Assembly (NCBI GenBank): GCA_902780405.1
Contig: CACZFI010000002.1
Location: forward strand, 196,400-260,399
From: an uncultured Lachnospiraceae bacterium
GTDB lineage: Bacteria > Bacillota > Clostridia > Lachnospirales > Lachnospiraceae
Direction of reading: 5' to 3'
Length of the DNA: 64,000 nt
Part shown: piece after piece, positions 41,279 to 51,519 of the stretch
Numbering within the stretch: the stretch's first letter is position 1
Layout of the letters: each line of letters starts with the position of its first letter
Notes under the pieces: model-generated
Seen by the model: the letters and a program-made list of their open reading frames with translations, nothing else
What the model was told of the DNA's origin: nothing
Database searches by the model: none
Translations under genes and position numbers: made by a program

Positions 41279-43480
41279 TCAGTTCGTCAACAGCTCTTTA
41301 ATAATATTGAACGCTTCCTCACCATTTTCAGTATCTTCAGGTCTGCCATCGTAGTGGTACGAAACATACCGCGTATTACCACCCTCAACACGGCTGTAAA
41401 AGTAGCACGCGTTTTTCACATCCGCCGGTGAATCTTTCATGATAAAATATGGCGGCAATTCCATAGTTTCTCCTGTATCGATTACTTGTAAATATAGTTT
41501 TGCCTTATCAAGCGGCACCGGCGAAACGATCGTTTCTTTTCTAAATATTGGATTTGAGCCAGTAAGCACTTCAACACGATTTACAAACTGCCCATTTTCA
41601 AACGACAGACTCAACGGGCGAATCAAACGAATCCGTTCGTACAAATCCTTTATATTATCCCTTAACTTGTGTAACATATTGTCCAGGGTATCGACATGAT
41701 CTTTATAAAGCACTTCATTTGTTATCCCAACATGTCCTTTCCAAAGATTCCGTTTTTCCCCTGCTTGTTCAAGAATAGAACAAACCTGTTTGTTACAAAG
41801 CAGTTTTATCATCACGTCGTCTGCCGTGTGAAAACAAGCAAATGGCACTTTCTGTTCCAAATCATTCTTTGAATTCAATAAATCTAAATATAGTTTAGAT
41901 AGCGCCCTATCCATTCTAACCCAATTTCCAAAAGAAGCTTTTTCAAAATAAGCAGGATCCACGTTAGTCAGTTTTGTACAATCTATCATTTTTTTATCCA
42001 AAGCTGCGCTAAGGATTGTAGACTCAAAAATAGAATATGCCTCGAAGAAATGGAACAACGATTCTTGTCTTTTTTCTACATTATCAGACACACTATATCT
42101 CTTAAGAATTGTGGCTATAGGATACGGCAACAATTCTATCCACTGCGCAAAACGATCCCCATGATTATTGATTTCTTTCATCTGAGTCAAAATGTTTTTG
42201 TACGAAGCCGGTATTTTTACAAATCTATCACCGAGCGCATCTATCTCTGTACGCAACGCATCGATTTGATCCAATGTTGACATGTACTTTAACTGAATAT
42301 CAATTGACGGACACGGGATCATCATCTGTTCAATAAAATGCATACTAAGAGTTTTTACTACAGCGCCGCGAGCATATAGTTTTCTAAGACTCTTCCCTTC
42401 CTCAGAATTAAGAAAAAAAGCTAAAAACCTCGGAAGAACCACCTCTTCGTTCACTATAAAGCGATAGTAATTCCTTATATTTGATACAATCTCATCCTTA
42501 CTAGTCGCCACTTTTCCTTCTGCATTTTTCGGAATATAAATAGCAGTACTTTTTTCCTCCCCCTCATCAAAAGCAGCCGTTCCACGGCCAATCTTTGACA
42601 TCTCCTTCATAACTCCATTATATGCTTTCGCAAGAGCTTTATTCTTGCTTTCTATTCTTCGTCGCCTGTCGAATTCGCCATACGAAAAAACATCATCATC
42701 TACATATATACCCGCCTTAGGGTTCCTATCCGACTCCTTATCTTCGACAAGATTCTTTACAACTGTCGTAATATTGTCGTTCGATAGGGACGCAACAAAT
42801 AATCTTTGCCTTTTTTTCTTTGAGAAGACAGCAATCACCGTTTCAACATGAGTTAAATACCCATAGGAATTTAACGGCATATCCATTATCGCATTACAGT
42901 ACAAGCCTTTTTTCTCAAGTTCGCATAACCAGGATCTTCCACTCTCGTATGTCAAAGCTATCGAAAATGTAAAGATACCATACCCCTCTGATCCAATATT
43001 CTCACAATTGGCTTCAACCACATGTACAGCTTCACTCTTTTTGTTTATTGCGGATAACGGTAAATCCGCAATAACAAAATCATATTCCCTCTGCGGTTTA
43101 TCTTCTAATACTTTGATACCTGGAACAAATCTTTTTGCAAGTTGTTCAAATCTTTTATTAGGGAACCAATAATCCGCTCCCTTCATATCTGGTGCAATCT
43201 CACTCTCGCTTCCATCTGCATATGAAAAGCAAACTGACGACGGCTGTATCTGTTCAATCATCGCCTTTGCAAACTGAACAAATACTTCCGGTGAATATGG
43301 TATCGGTGTGTTATCTCTTGTAGAATTCATTAATACCATTTCGGCACACTCTCTATATGTCATTTCCGGATACAGTCCTTTAGCTGTCTCCATAAAAGAC
43401 ACTGGTTCAAAAAAGCCACCATGTTCCTCATGATATTTATTCCATATCGTGTGTTCCTTTTCTCTAAGAGTGTTACTCAT
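41279..43480 (-). CDS. Degenerate N6-adenine methylase / HsdS-like fusion
   Basis: 733 residues from the ATG at 43480 (GAAGGG upstream); the frame is open further but would overlap hsdR. Residues 61-225 follow the layout of an HsdM methylase core: PYSPEVFVQFAKAMIEQ, then FSYADGS where motif I (DPxxGSG) should be, ADLPLS where NPPF/Y should be, and the strand NAIMDMPLNSYGYLTHVETV. Both catalytic motifs are lost, so activity is unlikely. Residues 345-415 (LPRFLAFFLNSEEGKSLRKL, then MMIPCPSIDIQLKYM) look like the end of an HsdS target-recognition domain. Residues 420-733 are unrecognised. It starts 49 bp after hsdR. Confidence 0.65.
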   Translation of the reverse strand: MSNTLREKEHTIWNKYHEEHGGFFEPVSFMETAKGLYPEMTYRECAEMVLMNSTRDNTPIPYSPEVFVQFAKAMIEQIQPSSVCFSYADGSESEIAPDMKGADYWFPNKRFEQLAKRFVPGIKVLEDKPQREYDFVIADLPLSAINKKSEAVHVVEANCENIGSEGYGIFTFSIALTYESGRSWLCELEKKGLYCNAIMDMPLNSYGYLTHVETVIAVFSKKKRQRLFVASLSNDNITTVVKNLVEDKESDRNPKAGIYVDDDVFSYGEFDRRRRIESKNKALAKAYNGVMKEMSKIGRGTAAFDEGEEKSTAIYIPKNAEGKVATSKDEIVSNIRNYYRFIVNEEVVLPRFLAFFLNSEEGKSLRKLYARGAVVKTLSMHFIEQMMIPCPSIDIQLKYMSTLDQIDALRTEIDALGDRFVKIPASYKNILTQMKEINNHGDRFAQWIELLPYPIATILKRYSVSDNVEKRQESLFHFFEAYSIFESTILSAALDKKMIDCTKLTNVDPAYFEKASFGNWVRMDRALSKLYLDLLNSKNDLEQKVPFACFHTADDVMIKLLCNKQVCSILEQAGEKRNLWKGHVGITNEVLYKDHVDTLDNMLHKLRDNIKDLYERIRLIRPLSLSFENGQFVNRVEVLTGSNPIFRKETIVSPVPLDKAKLYLQVIDTGETMELPPYFIMKDSPADVKNACYFYSRVEGGNTRYVSYHYDGRPEDTENGEEAFNIIKELLTN

Positions 43481-43529
43481 CCGAATCCCTTCTTTCAAAA
43501 CTGTTTTATACCGAATCCACCACTTTCTG

Positions 43530-46500
43530 CTATTGCAGCTTCCCGCCATTTCTCATTTCTCTGTAAATCACCTCAGCTAAAGCTCCCATAATAGCCTGAT
43601 ACTTGTTCTTATCTTCAAAGATTGACTTGTAGCTTTCTTCAGATTCAGTATAGCTCTCCATAGCGGCTTCGCCGAATACAGAAGGGAAAATGCTTTCTGT
43701 GAAGATAATAGGATCCGTTGACAAGGCAGAATTATACAGTTTTTCATTCTTAATCAACTTATCATGTAGTGCACCAAGAATAACTCTATCAGCCTCTGTG
43801 AATTTACCCTTATACTTTTCATTTATCTTTTCAATAATCTCATCAAGAGTACTCGTCTTCTTGCGACCCTGTACAGCCTTCTGCTTGGCAGGAATATAAA
43901 CTCCATATTTATTTTCTAACTGTATAGCTCCTTCAAATGTCTTTTGAAGTTTGTAATATTCCAATTTAAGCTTTCCATCGAGATCTACAGGCTCATCTTT
44001 TTCCGCTGGAATAAGGCAAATAAGATAACTAAGGAACAAGTATTCCTTATGCATTTCTTTATCAAACATTCTTACAACCTGAGATATATAGCCGTACCAC
44101 TTGATAAAGTTTCTAACCTGCCTTCTGAACTGATATCTTTCCTCAGGATTCTTAAGGTTATATCTATCAGCTACAGGTTTAAGAACACTTGTCATTTTAC
44201 CCATAGTAACATTGTCCTGCTTACCAGGCTGATTCCATACTTTTACAAAGGCCTCTATATCATCATTGTTGTAGATACCATATCCCAGTAACTCTTTTTC
44301 AGTCTGATATATCAGATTGACATTAACTTCCTGTTCGAGGCTTGTCTCCTGATAGAACGGCTGAAATGCTTTAAGAATATCTTCCTTCTTATTTGCAAAA
44401 TCTAGTACAAATGTATCCATTTTACCCGGGCATGTTCTATTTAATCTGGACAGAGTCTGAACAGCCTTTACTCCCTTCAACTTCTTATCAACTATCATGG
44501 TATGAAGTAACGGCTCATCAAAACCCGTCTGATATTTTTCTGCAACAACAAGAATATTAAAGTTGTCATGAAACTCTGCTTTTGTCTGTGTCTCTGATAT
44601 ATGACTTCCGTCCTTACGTACATTTAGCTTACTCTCTGTGTATTCCTCCCCACCATCGGTAATAGAATTTGAAAATGCAGTAAGCACATCTAAATCTTTA
44701 TAATCATGTTCTTTAATATATCTCTTTATCTCATGGAAATATCTAACCGCAGCAAGACGAGAATCTGTAACAACCATCATCTTACCCTTCCCACCTATTT
44801 TATCCTTTGTGGTATCTTTAAATGTCTCAACAATAATCGCTGATTTCTGGCTTATGTTATAAGGATGAAGTTTCTCGTACTTCTTGATAATCTTTGTAGC
44901 TCTGCTTTCAGGCAGTTCAGGATTATCAGTGGTATTCTTTGCAATCTTAAAGCAGGTATCATATGTCATATAGTTTTGGAGAACATCAAGAATAAACCCT
45001 TCCTCTATAGCCTGTCTCATACTATAGATGTGGAACGGATGGAAAGAACCATCTTCATATGGAACACCAAACATTTCAAGCGTCTGTGCTTTCGGAGTGG
45101 CTGTAAATGCAAAGAACGAAAGATTAGGATGTCTACCATGCGTAATCATTTCCTGAACAATCTTGTCAGTTCTATCTATTTCATCCTCAGCTTTCCCTTC
45201 AATTTCCGCATACTCTCTTAACGCTTCCTCTGTATCAGCAAGTGCTGTCTTAAGTTTCATTGCAGAACTTCCTGTTTGTGAAGAATGGGCTTCATCCACA
45301 ATTATAGCGAAATTTCTTCCTTCTACAGCATCAACCTCCTGATAAATCACCGGGAATTTCTGAAGAGTAGTAACGATTATTCGAACTTTATTATTTATTG
45401 CATCTTTAAGATCCTTAGATGATTTCTTATCATCTATTGTTTCTATCACTCCAAGTTTATGATCAAAGCCCGAAATAGTTTCCTGAAGCTGCTGATCAAG
45501 AACTCTTCTATCAGTCACAACAATAACGCTCGAGAAGATAGGTTCATCATTTTCATTATGTATTGAAGCAAGGCGATAAGCTGTCCATGCTATAGAATTA
45601 GACTTTCCGGATCCAGCACTGTGTTGAATCAGATAATTTCTTCCAGCACCAGAATCTTTAACATCAAAAATCAGTTTTCTAACAACATCTAACTGATGAT
45701 ATCTAGGGAATAGAATAGTTTTCTTTTTTATGGTCTGTTCTGAACCGTCAGCTAACAGTTTCTTTTCTTCTTTTATTTGTAAGCTGATAAACTTCTGTAA
45801 AATATCCATCATGCTATCCTTCCGGAATACATACTCCCAGATATATGCTGTCGGATAACCGTCTGGATTTGCAGGATTACCTTTTCCACCGTCAACTCCA
45901 GCCCCATTCGATCCCTGATTAAACGGAAGAAAATATGTATCTTTTCCAGCAAGCTTTGTTGTCATACAAGCCTCAAGCTGATCTATACAGAAAAATGCAA
46001 GAATTCTCTTGTTAAACTGGAAGCATATCTCTCTGGGATCACGGTCATACATCCATTGTCTTTTAGCGTTTTCGATATTCTGACCTGTATATTGATTCTT
46101 TAATTCGAACGCAAATACAGGAATACCATTTACAGCTATAACCATATCAACAGAATTGTTATTCTCTGTGGAATAGAACCACTGTCTATTCACCGTTATT
46201 TCATTTGCTTTATACAGTTCTGCAGAAGTCTGGTTTAGGCCTGATTCTGGCATAAAATAGCAAACCTTAAACTCTATACCCCTATGCTTAAAACCATGCC
46301 TTAATACATGAATGAAGCCATCCATATCACATGCTGCATTAAATGCCTGTGCAAACTTCAACTCAGTGTTAACACTATTTTGAAGTTCAAATCTTTTCCA
46401 CGCCTTCTCCTGCGTAGACTTGATAAATCGAATAAGCGTATCTGTAAACAACCCCAGCTTTGCATCATACGGATCAGCATTCTTAGTATAGCCGCCTTCA

Positions 46501-46565
46501 GTCGAAAGCAAAAACGCCTCAATGTCTGTTTCAAACTGTTTTTCACTAGTAATATTAACTCCCAT
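43530..46565 (-). CDS. hsdR: Type I restriction enzyme, subunit R
   Basis: 1011 residues. The N-terminal nuclease domain has the PD-(D/E)xK element IPVFAFELKNQYTGQ; the motor follows with Walker A QHSAGSGKSNSIAWTA, VVTDRRVLDQQL, DEAHSSQTGSSA (DEAH box), SFFAFTATPKAQTLEMFG and the helicase half with AEKYQTGFDEPLLHTM. It translocates DNA and cuts unmethylated targets together with HsdM and HsdS. Start preceded by AAGGAGA. All motor motifs look intact. Confidence 0.95.
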   Translation of the reverse strand: MGVNITSEKQFETDIEAFLLSTEGGYTKNADPYDAKLGLFTDTLIRFIKSTQEKAWKRFELQNSVNTELKFAQAFNAACDMDGFIHVLRHGFKHRGIEFKVCYFMPESGLNQTSAELYKANEITVNRQWFYSTENNNSVDMVIAVNGIPVFAFELKNQYTGQNIENAKRQWMYDRDPREICFQFNKRILAFFCIDQLEACMTTKLAGKDTYFLPFNQGSNGAGVDGGKGNPANPDGYPTAYIWEYVFRKDSMMDILQKFISLQIKEEKKLLADGSEQTIKKKTILFPRYHQLDVVRKLIFDVKDSGAGRNYLIQHSAGSGKSNSIAWTAYRLASIHNENDEPIFSSVIVVTDRRVLDQQLQETISGFDHKLGVIETIDDKKSSKDLKDAINNKVRIIVTTLQKFPVIYQEVDAVEGRNFAIIVDEAHSSQTGSSAMKLKTALADTEEALREYAEIEGKAEDEIDRTDKIVQEMITHGRHPNLSFFAFTATPKAQTLEMFGVPYEDGSFHPFHIYSMRQAIEEGFILDVLQNYMTYDTCFKIAKNTTDNPELPESRATKIIKKYEKLHPYNISQKSAIIVETFKDTTKDKIGGKGKMMVVTDSRLAAVRYFHEIKRYIKEHDYKDLDVLTAFSNSITDGGEEYTESKLNVRKDGSHISETQTKAEFHDNFNILVVAEKYQTGFDEPLLHTMIVDKKLKGVKAVQTLSRLNRTCPGKMDTFVLDFANKKEDILKAFQPFYQETSLEQEVNVNLIYQTEKELLGYGIYNNDDIEAFVKVWNQPGKQDNVTMGKMTSVLKPVADRYNLKNPEERYQFRRQVRNFIKWYGYISQVVRMFDKEMHKEYLFLSYLICLIPAEKDEPVDLDGKLKLEYYKLQKTFEGAIQLENKYGVYIPAKQKAVQGRKKTSTLDEIIEKINEKYKGKFTEADRVILGALHDKLIKNEKLYNSALSTDPIIFTESIFPSVFGEAAMESYTESEESYKSIFEDKNKYQAIMGALAEVIYREMRNGGKLQ

Positions 46566-46583
46566 AGCTGGTCTCCTTTTAAG

Positions 46584-47387
46584 CTACTTACCTAACTCTT
46601 TCTTCACAAAATCTATATAGTGTTCTAATGACTCTTTATCCTTGGATATTATATATTTGTGTTTTATATCTGTTTCTACGTGCAATACATTCCTAATCAT
46701 GTTCTGATTATAAAGTTCCACTTCCGATTCCTTTGAAGGAATAATAGAATAATCTTCCATATCGCTATCTCGATCAACAAGAAACACATAAAACTTGGGT
46801 GAAAGTGGCATATAACCTTTTAACTCCCCATGTGAATCTTTCAAGATTAAGCTGGGATAATTCCCAGTCAGAAAACTAATACCTGTATCATTCTTTTTAA
46901 ACACAATCTTGTGTGTATCATATAGTTTTCTAGAAAAATATTCCGTTAAAGCAGATATATTTAGAATTGCATTATTATGGCTTTGAACTATGTCCCACTC
47001 TATTCCTAATTCGGCTGCAACATCAGGTGTAAGCTTGAAAACAAGAGGGCTTCTTAATAGCATAATAACCATCCAGGTAATAAGGCATAATCCATTATCT
47101 TCAAACCTCATGAAACGCTTTACATCATTCGATTCCAGAGCATCACGCAATTCATCGAGGAAATCTGAGTACATCGTTTCTACTTTTCCTAAAAGATCAT
47201 TCTCAACCCAGTTCGGTCTTACTATATTTCCCTCAGCTGAACGAAACTCATAATAATCGTCCTCATAACAGATTCCCTCGATGCTTTTCTCCCGAATCTT
47301 TCCGTATCCATCGATAACATAACACATCTTGTCGGTCGCAAAACGCTTCAAATATACCTGTGGAACCACATGTTGATCATGAGTCAT
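46584..47387 (-). CDS. DUF4238 family protein inside the hsd operon
   Basis: 267 residues. The start MTHDQHVVPQVYLKRFATD is the DUF4238 signature (HxVPxxYL+RF), and the middle has LITWMVIMLLRSPL and the end a D-x-K-rich helix. The family is found in defence islands but its activity is unknown to me. The ATG overlaps the hsdS stop by one base (TAATG) and hsdR follows after 18 bp, so it is made together with the restriction enzyme. It is not a normal subunit of a type I system. Confidence 0.8.
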   Translation of the reverse strand: MTHDQHVVPQVYLKRFATDKMCYVIDGYGKIREKSIEGICYEDDYYEFRSAEGNIVRPNWVENDLLGKVETMYSDFLDELRDALESNDVKRFMRFEDNGLCLITWMVIMLLRSPLVFKLTPDVAAELGIEWDIVQSHNNAILNISALTEYFSRKLYDTHKIVFKKNDTGISFLTGNYPSLILKDSHGELKGYMPLSPKFYVFLVDRDSDMEDYSIIPSKESEVELYNQNMIRNVLHVETDIKHKYIISKDKESLEHYIDFVKKELGK

Positions 47388-48682
47388 TACACGACTTCCT
47401 TCTTTCCTGTGACATATTCATATATTAAGGATTTTTTATATGTCTCTAATTCCTTGATGATTGCTTCTTTGTTCTTAATTATCTTATCTACTTCTAAGCA
47501 CTTTTCATCAAGATAATTTGCAATTTCAATTTGTTCGTTTTTTGTAGGAAGAAGAACAATCATATTTTTTAATAATGTCTGTCCTAGGCTTGCCCTTGTC
47601 ACAAGATTCATTTCTTTTACTAAATAGCGTCTAATATGTTCGCCTCTAAAATAGTATTTCGCATAATCTGTAAGAATAACATCATCCACTTTACGAGGTC
47701 TTAATCTGATTACAAATCCAGCAAAAGTAGCATTCTCAATATCCTCTTTACATACACACGAAAAACCCACTTCTTCTATAGTTTCTGATGTCCTGGTAAA
47801 GAAAATATCCCCTCGTTTTACGGAATAATTTTCTCTCTCATCTTCACTAGTATCAACAAGGCCATTCACTTTATCTGGTAATTCATAATTTCTATATATA
47901 TCCCCGTAACTCACAAACGGAAAACCACTACCAAAGTATGCCGAACCCTTAGAAATACCATTTTGTGTAGTTCCTATATATCTAACTTTGCTCAAACTCC
48001 AATCTTCTGGTATTTGACCAATCCATTCAATCCCACTATCCTCCATCTCTCTATCACCACGCACACCTTTTGTAACAGCCTGTGTGATTATAGATTGTTT
48101 CAGTTTCTTATATTCTTCTATAGAGGCTTGAGTTTTGGTGATTATATTATCAATTTCTTTGCATTTGTTATTCAGAAAGAATGCTATTTTCTTTTGTTCA
48201 TCAATAGGAGGACACAGAATCGGCAATACAGCAAACTCATCATAGTTTAATGTATATCTGAGATTCTTTGAGTAATGCATAAACTTTCTGCCATCAAACA
48301 CATAAGCAAACCAATAATCAACATATTCAGGATCTGTTAATTGATTACATTTTAATACTTTATATGCAGGAGATATCATGCCATCATAATGACTAATCCC
48401 TGAAAAAACAGCAGAACAGTCCAAATCAAACAAGCACATTACAACATCATTATTTTTAACAACTTGATATGTATCAAATGATTCAGGAACCTTTCCTGTG
48501 GAATCCTCTGGATTCTTTTCTATAATTCCTTTTTTTGTCAAAGACAAAAGTTGTGTTTTCGATGATTTTTCTCCAACTATAACCTTATCACAACTGAAAC
48601 AATTCTTATTTCTAACTATTTTCCATTCGCTAGGAATATCGCCAATCCATTCAATTTCAGAATCCATCATTCGTCTACCCAT
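47387..48682 (-). CDS. hsdS: Type I restriction enzyme, specificity subunit S
   Basis: 431 residues with two target-recognition domains in the usual repeat layout: IEWIGDIPSEWKIVRNKNCF opens the first and IEWIGQIPEDWSLSKVRYIG opens the second (near residue 215). Each ends with ILCPPIDEQKKIAFFLNNKC or LLPTKNEQIEIANYLDEKC followed by a conserved helix. It determines the bipartite DNA target. It overlaps hsdM by 8 bp. Codon 1-6 (MGRRMM) gives several possible starts; the first is used. Confidence 0.94.
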   Translation of the reverse strand: MGRRMMDSEIEWIGDIPSEWKIVRNKNCFSCDKVIVGEKSSKTQLLSLTKKGIIEKNPEDSTGKVPESFDTYQVVKNNDVVMCLFDLDCSAVFSGISHYDGMISPAYKVLKCNQLTDPEYVDYWFAYVFDGRKFMHYSKNLRYTLNYDEFAVLPILCPPIDEQKKIAFFLNNKCKEIDNIITKTQASIEEYKKLKQSIITQAVTKGVRGDREMEDSGIEWIGQIPEDWSLSKVRYIGTTQNGISKGSAYFGSGFPFVSYGDIYRNYELPDKVNGLVDTSEDERENYSVKRGDIFFTRTSETIEEVGFSCVCKEDIENATFAGFVIRLRPRKVDDVILTDYAKYYFRGEHIRRYLVKEMNLVTRASLGQTLLKNMIVLLPTKNEQIEIANYLDEKCLEVDKIIKNKEAIIKELETYKKSLIYEYVTGKKEVV

Positions 48683-50441
48683 TATCCTTACCTCCGAATA
48701 ACGCTTCGAGACTATTCTTTATATCTTCTTCAAGCTCACTAATCCTATTTACTATATCTTCGACCTTCTCAGGTGCCTGATATTCATAAAAATATCTTGT
48801 CATAGGTATCTCATATCCTATCTTTGTTTTCTTCTTATCTATCCAAGCATCCGGAGCATACGGAAGCACTTCTCTTTCAAAGTATGCATCTATATCCTCT
48901 GTAAGCGGAACATTTTCGGTATCACGAAGGGATGCGTCTGCAACCGGCTTTCCCTTTTTAAAAATCGCTTTTCCGTCTTCATCTACCTGAGGGCGCTCAA
49001 CCACTATTTTGTTATAGCCAAACTCTACATTATCAAATATCTTACTTTGACAATATACTCCATCCTTATCACCGTAGATAACATCATCTTCAAATGCACC
49101 ATACGCTTTTGAAATAAGCTCTCTACAAAGATCAGTTACGTCATTACGTTTTGTACCAATTGACTTTCTTCTTGCTTCAGCACAATGAGATGCATCAATA
49201 AGCTGAACCTTTCCTGCTCTATATGTAGGCTTATTCTTATTCAGAACCCAGATATATGTGCTGATACCAGTATTCATAAACATATCCGTAGAAAGCTGTA
49301 TGATGGCATCCAGCCAGTCATTTTCGATTATATATCTTCTTATCTCAGAAGGACCGCTGCCTGCATCTCCGGAGAATAATGGTGATCCATTCTGAATAAT
49401 AGCCATCTTTCCATTATTCGCCAGTTTAGATAACCCATTAAGGACAAACAGCTGCTGTCCATCAGATATTTTAGGCAGCCCTGGTGCAAACCTTCCAAGC
49501 TCACCTTTCTTAGCCTCTTCTTCAACCTTCTTCTGCTCTCTCTTCCAGTCAATACCGAAGGGAGGATTTGAAATTATATACTGGAACTGATAACCACTGA
49601 ACTGATCCTCGGACAAAGTATCACCAAATCGCATATTATTAGGATCGCCGCCCCTAATCATCATATCTGCCTTGGCTATTGCAAATGTGGAAGGATTAAA
49701 CTCCTGGCCAAAGCAGGTAACATCGATATTCTTGTTAAGCTCGTGGATTCTTTCCTCCATGCAGCCAAGCATCTGAGAAGTACCCATAGCCATATCATAA
49801 ACAGTAACATTTCCCGTCTTTGTAAGATCTGCATCTGATAAAAGAATATCCGTCATAAGGTATATTACATCTCTACTTGTGAAATGTGCTCCTGCTTCCT
49901 CTCCAAACGACTCTGAAAACCTTTTAACAAGGTCTTCAAAGATGTATCCACAATCCACAGAACTAATCTTGTCCGGTCCAAGATAGCCCTTCTGGGAATT
50001 GAATTCCTTGATAACGAGGTAGAGAGTATTACTTTCAATCATTCTCTTGATAATATTCTCAAAATCAAACTTAGCGAGCACATCCTGTACATTTGCCGAA
50101 AATCCAGCGAGATAATCCTTAAAGTTTATCTCTATATTTTCAGGATCCGCCACAAGTGAATCAAACGTAAACTTACTTGTGTTATAGAACTGATAACCTG
50201 ACGCCTTAGTTAAAAATCCGTCTATTACCGCAAAATTCTTCTTACTCTCATATTCTTTAAGTACTGCATCATGCGTCGGAAGAAGACAGTCATGAAATCT
50301 CTTTACTACTGTCATCGGGAGTATTACAAGGCCATATTCATGAGGTTTAAATGGACCTCTGAGCATATCTGCCACATTCCATATTACCGTTGCTTTCTCT
50401 GCTATATTTGTACCTACTACCGAAAACTTTTCATTAGACAT
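48675..50441 (-). CDS. hsdM: Type I restriction enzyme, methylase subunit M
   Basis: 588 residues. N-terminal helical HsdM domain (VIWNVADMLRGPFKPHEYGL), catalytic domain with motif IV ISNPPFGIDWKREQ intact, and SFGEEAGAHFTSRDVIYLMT. Motif I reads VYDMAMGTSQMLGCMEE rather than the usual DPxxGTGG; this divergence may be normal in its subgroup. It methylates adenine N6 at the target chosen by HsdS. First gene of the hsd operon, 46 bp after the WYL regulator. Confidence 0.94.
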   Translation of the reverse strand: MSNEKFSVVGTNIAEKATVIWNVADMLRGPFKPHEYGLVILPMTVVKRFHDCLLPTHDAVLKEYESKKNFAVIDGFLTKASGYQFYNTSKFTFDSLVADPENIEINFKDYLAGFSANVQDVLAKFDFENIIKRMIESNTLYLVIKEFNSQKGYLGPDKISSVDCGYIFEDLVKRFSESFGEEAGAHFTSRDVIYLMTDILLSDADLTKTGNVTVYDMAMGTSQMLGCMEERIHELNKNIDVTCFGQEFNPSTFAIAKADMMIRGGDPNNMRFGDTLSEDQFSGYQFQYIISNPPFGIDWKREQKKVEEEAKKGELGRFAPGLPKISDGQQLFVLNGLSKLANNGKMAIIQNGSPLFSGDAGSGPSEIRRYIIENDWLDAIIQLSTDMFMNTGISTYIWVLNKNKPTYRAGKVQLIDASHCAEARRKSIGTKRNDVTDLCRELISKAYGAFEDDVIYGDKDGVYCQSKIFDNVEFGYNKIVVERPQVDEDGKAIFKKGKPVADASLRDTENVPLTEDIDAYFEREVLPYAPDAWIDKKKTKIGYEIPMTRYFYEYQAPEKVEDIVNRISELEEDIKNSLEALFGGKDNG

Positions 50442-50487
50442 AACAAATCACCTTTCCCAATTATTGCATCATGGCATCATATCAAAC

Positions 50488-51477
50488 TTATGTATACATC
50501 CTCGCGACTCGTTCTCCGAGTTCTTTCATCCGCTTCACTGACTTCTTCGGACCTTCAATCATAACTCCATCTCCCAGACTGATTACCCAGCCGAAGAACT
50601 GGTCACTTAAAGCCACTTCAACTTTCACCATAAAATGTTCGTCATCCTTCGGAATCATGGTCACATCCTTGCCGAACTGATCTACAATTACGTTGGATAG
50701 TTCATTCTTGCATCGGAGAGTTACTGTTTCCAGTTCACCACCGAACATTCGGAAGTATTGCTGCGTGTACTTCGCCTTATTGAGTTTCTTGAACTCCATA
50801 ACGCCGTTTCGCTTCTTAACGGACTCCTCTACGTCACGCATCTTATCCACGCGGTAATGCTTGAATATCTTCTCGCTGATGTCATATGCAACCAGATAGT
50901 ACTTCTCATCGTCAAGTACAAGCATCCAGGGACTTACCTCATAGAATTCGCCGTCTTTTCGGAATTCTTCCTCGCCCTTCACATTCCATCGGAAATAGTG
51001 GAACTTGATCTGCTTACCATTGTTCATTGCGGTGTGAATGGTATCGAGCGTGTAATAAATACTCTCATTCATACTGCGCACACGCCCGGGTATCTTTACA
51101 CCACGTTCAAGAAGTTTCGCATCATAAACACTCGCTGTATGCGACAATTTCTCAATCAAGTCCTTCGCCTTACGCTCTGTGATGAACTGCGAGGATTCGA
51201 TTGCATCCACCAGAAACTTCAGCTCCGCAAGTTGGAACTCCCTGTTCCCCAAATAGTAATATGTCTGAGGTCCTCGTCTATCCTTAATAACATCAAGGCC
51301 GTACTGTCGAAGAGCTTCAAGATCCTCGTATAAACTCTTTCTATTTGCTCCTATATCATACTTACCAAGCTCGTCTATAATCTCCGGCATCGTGATCGGA
51401 TGATCCTCGTCCGTCTGCTCTCTTAAGATCTTCGAGAGAAACAAAAGTTTCAGCCGCATATTCTCGCTTCTTGCCAT
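50488..51477 (-). CDS. WYL-domain transcriptional regulator
   Basis: 329 residues from the ATG at 51477, which has GGAGG at good distance; the frame is open to 51549. N-terminal winged helix (9-75, MRLKLLFLSKILREQTDEDH) and a WYL domain (about 140-220, YFRWNVKGEEEFR, YEVSPWMLVLDDEKYYLVAY), then a C-terminal extension ending FGWVISLGDGVMIEGPKKS. Regulators of this type (BrxR/CapW group) often head defence operons and repress them. An extended -10 promoter and a CATGC-N6-GCATG dyad (51498-51513) lie between promoter and start. Confidence 0.9.
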   Translation of the reverse strand: MARSENMRLKLLFLSKILREQTDEDHPITMPEIIDELGKYDIGANRKSLYEDLEALRQYGLDVIKDRRGPQTYYYLGNREFQLAELKFLVDAIESSQFITERKAKDLIEKLSHTASVYDAKLLERGVKIPGRVRSMNESIYYTLDTIHTAMNNGKQIKFHYFRWNVKGEEEFRKDGEFYEVSPWMLVLDDEKYYLVAYDISEKIFKHYRVDKMRDVEESVKKRNGVMEFKKLNKAKYTQQYFRMFGGELETVTLRCKNELSNVIVDQFGKDVTMIPKDDEHFMVKVEVALSDQFFGWVISLGDGVMIEGPKKSVKRMKELGERVARMYT

Positions 51478-51519
51478 CTCATTTCCTCCAATGAAATCAT
51501 GCACTCCCGCATGTTCACC

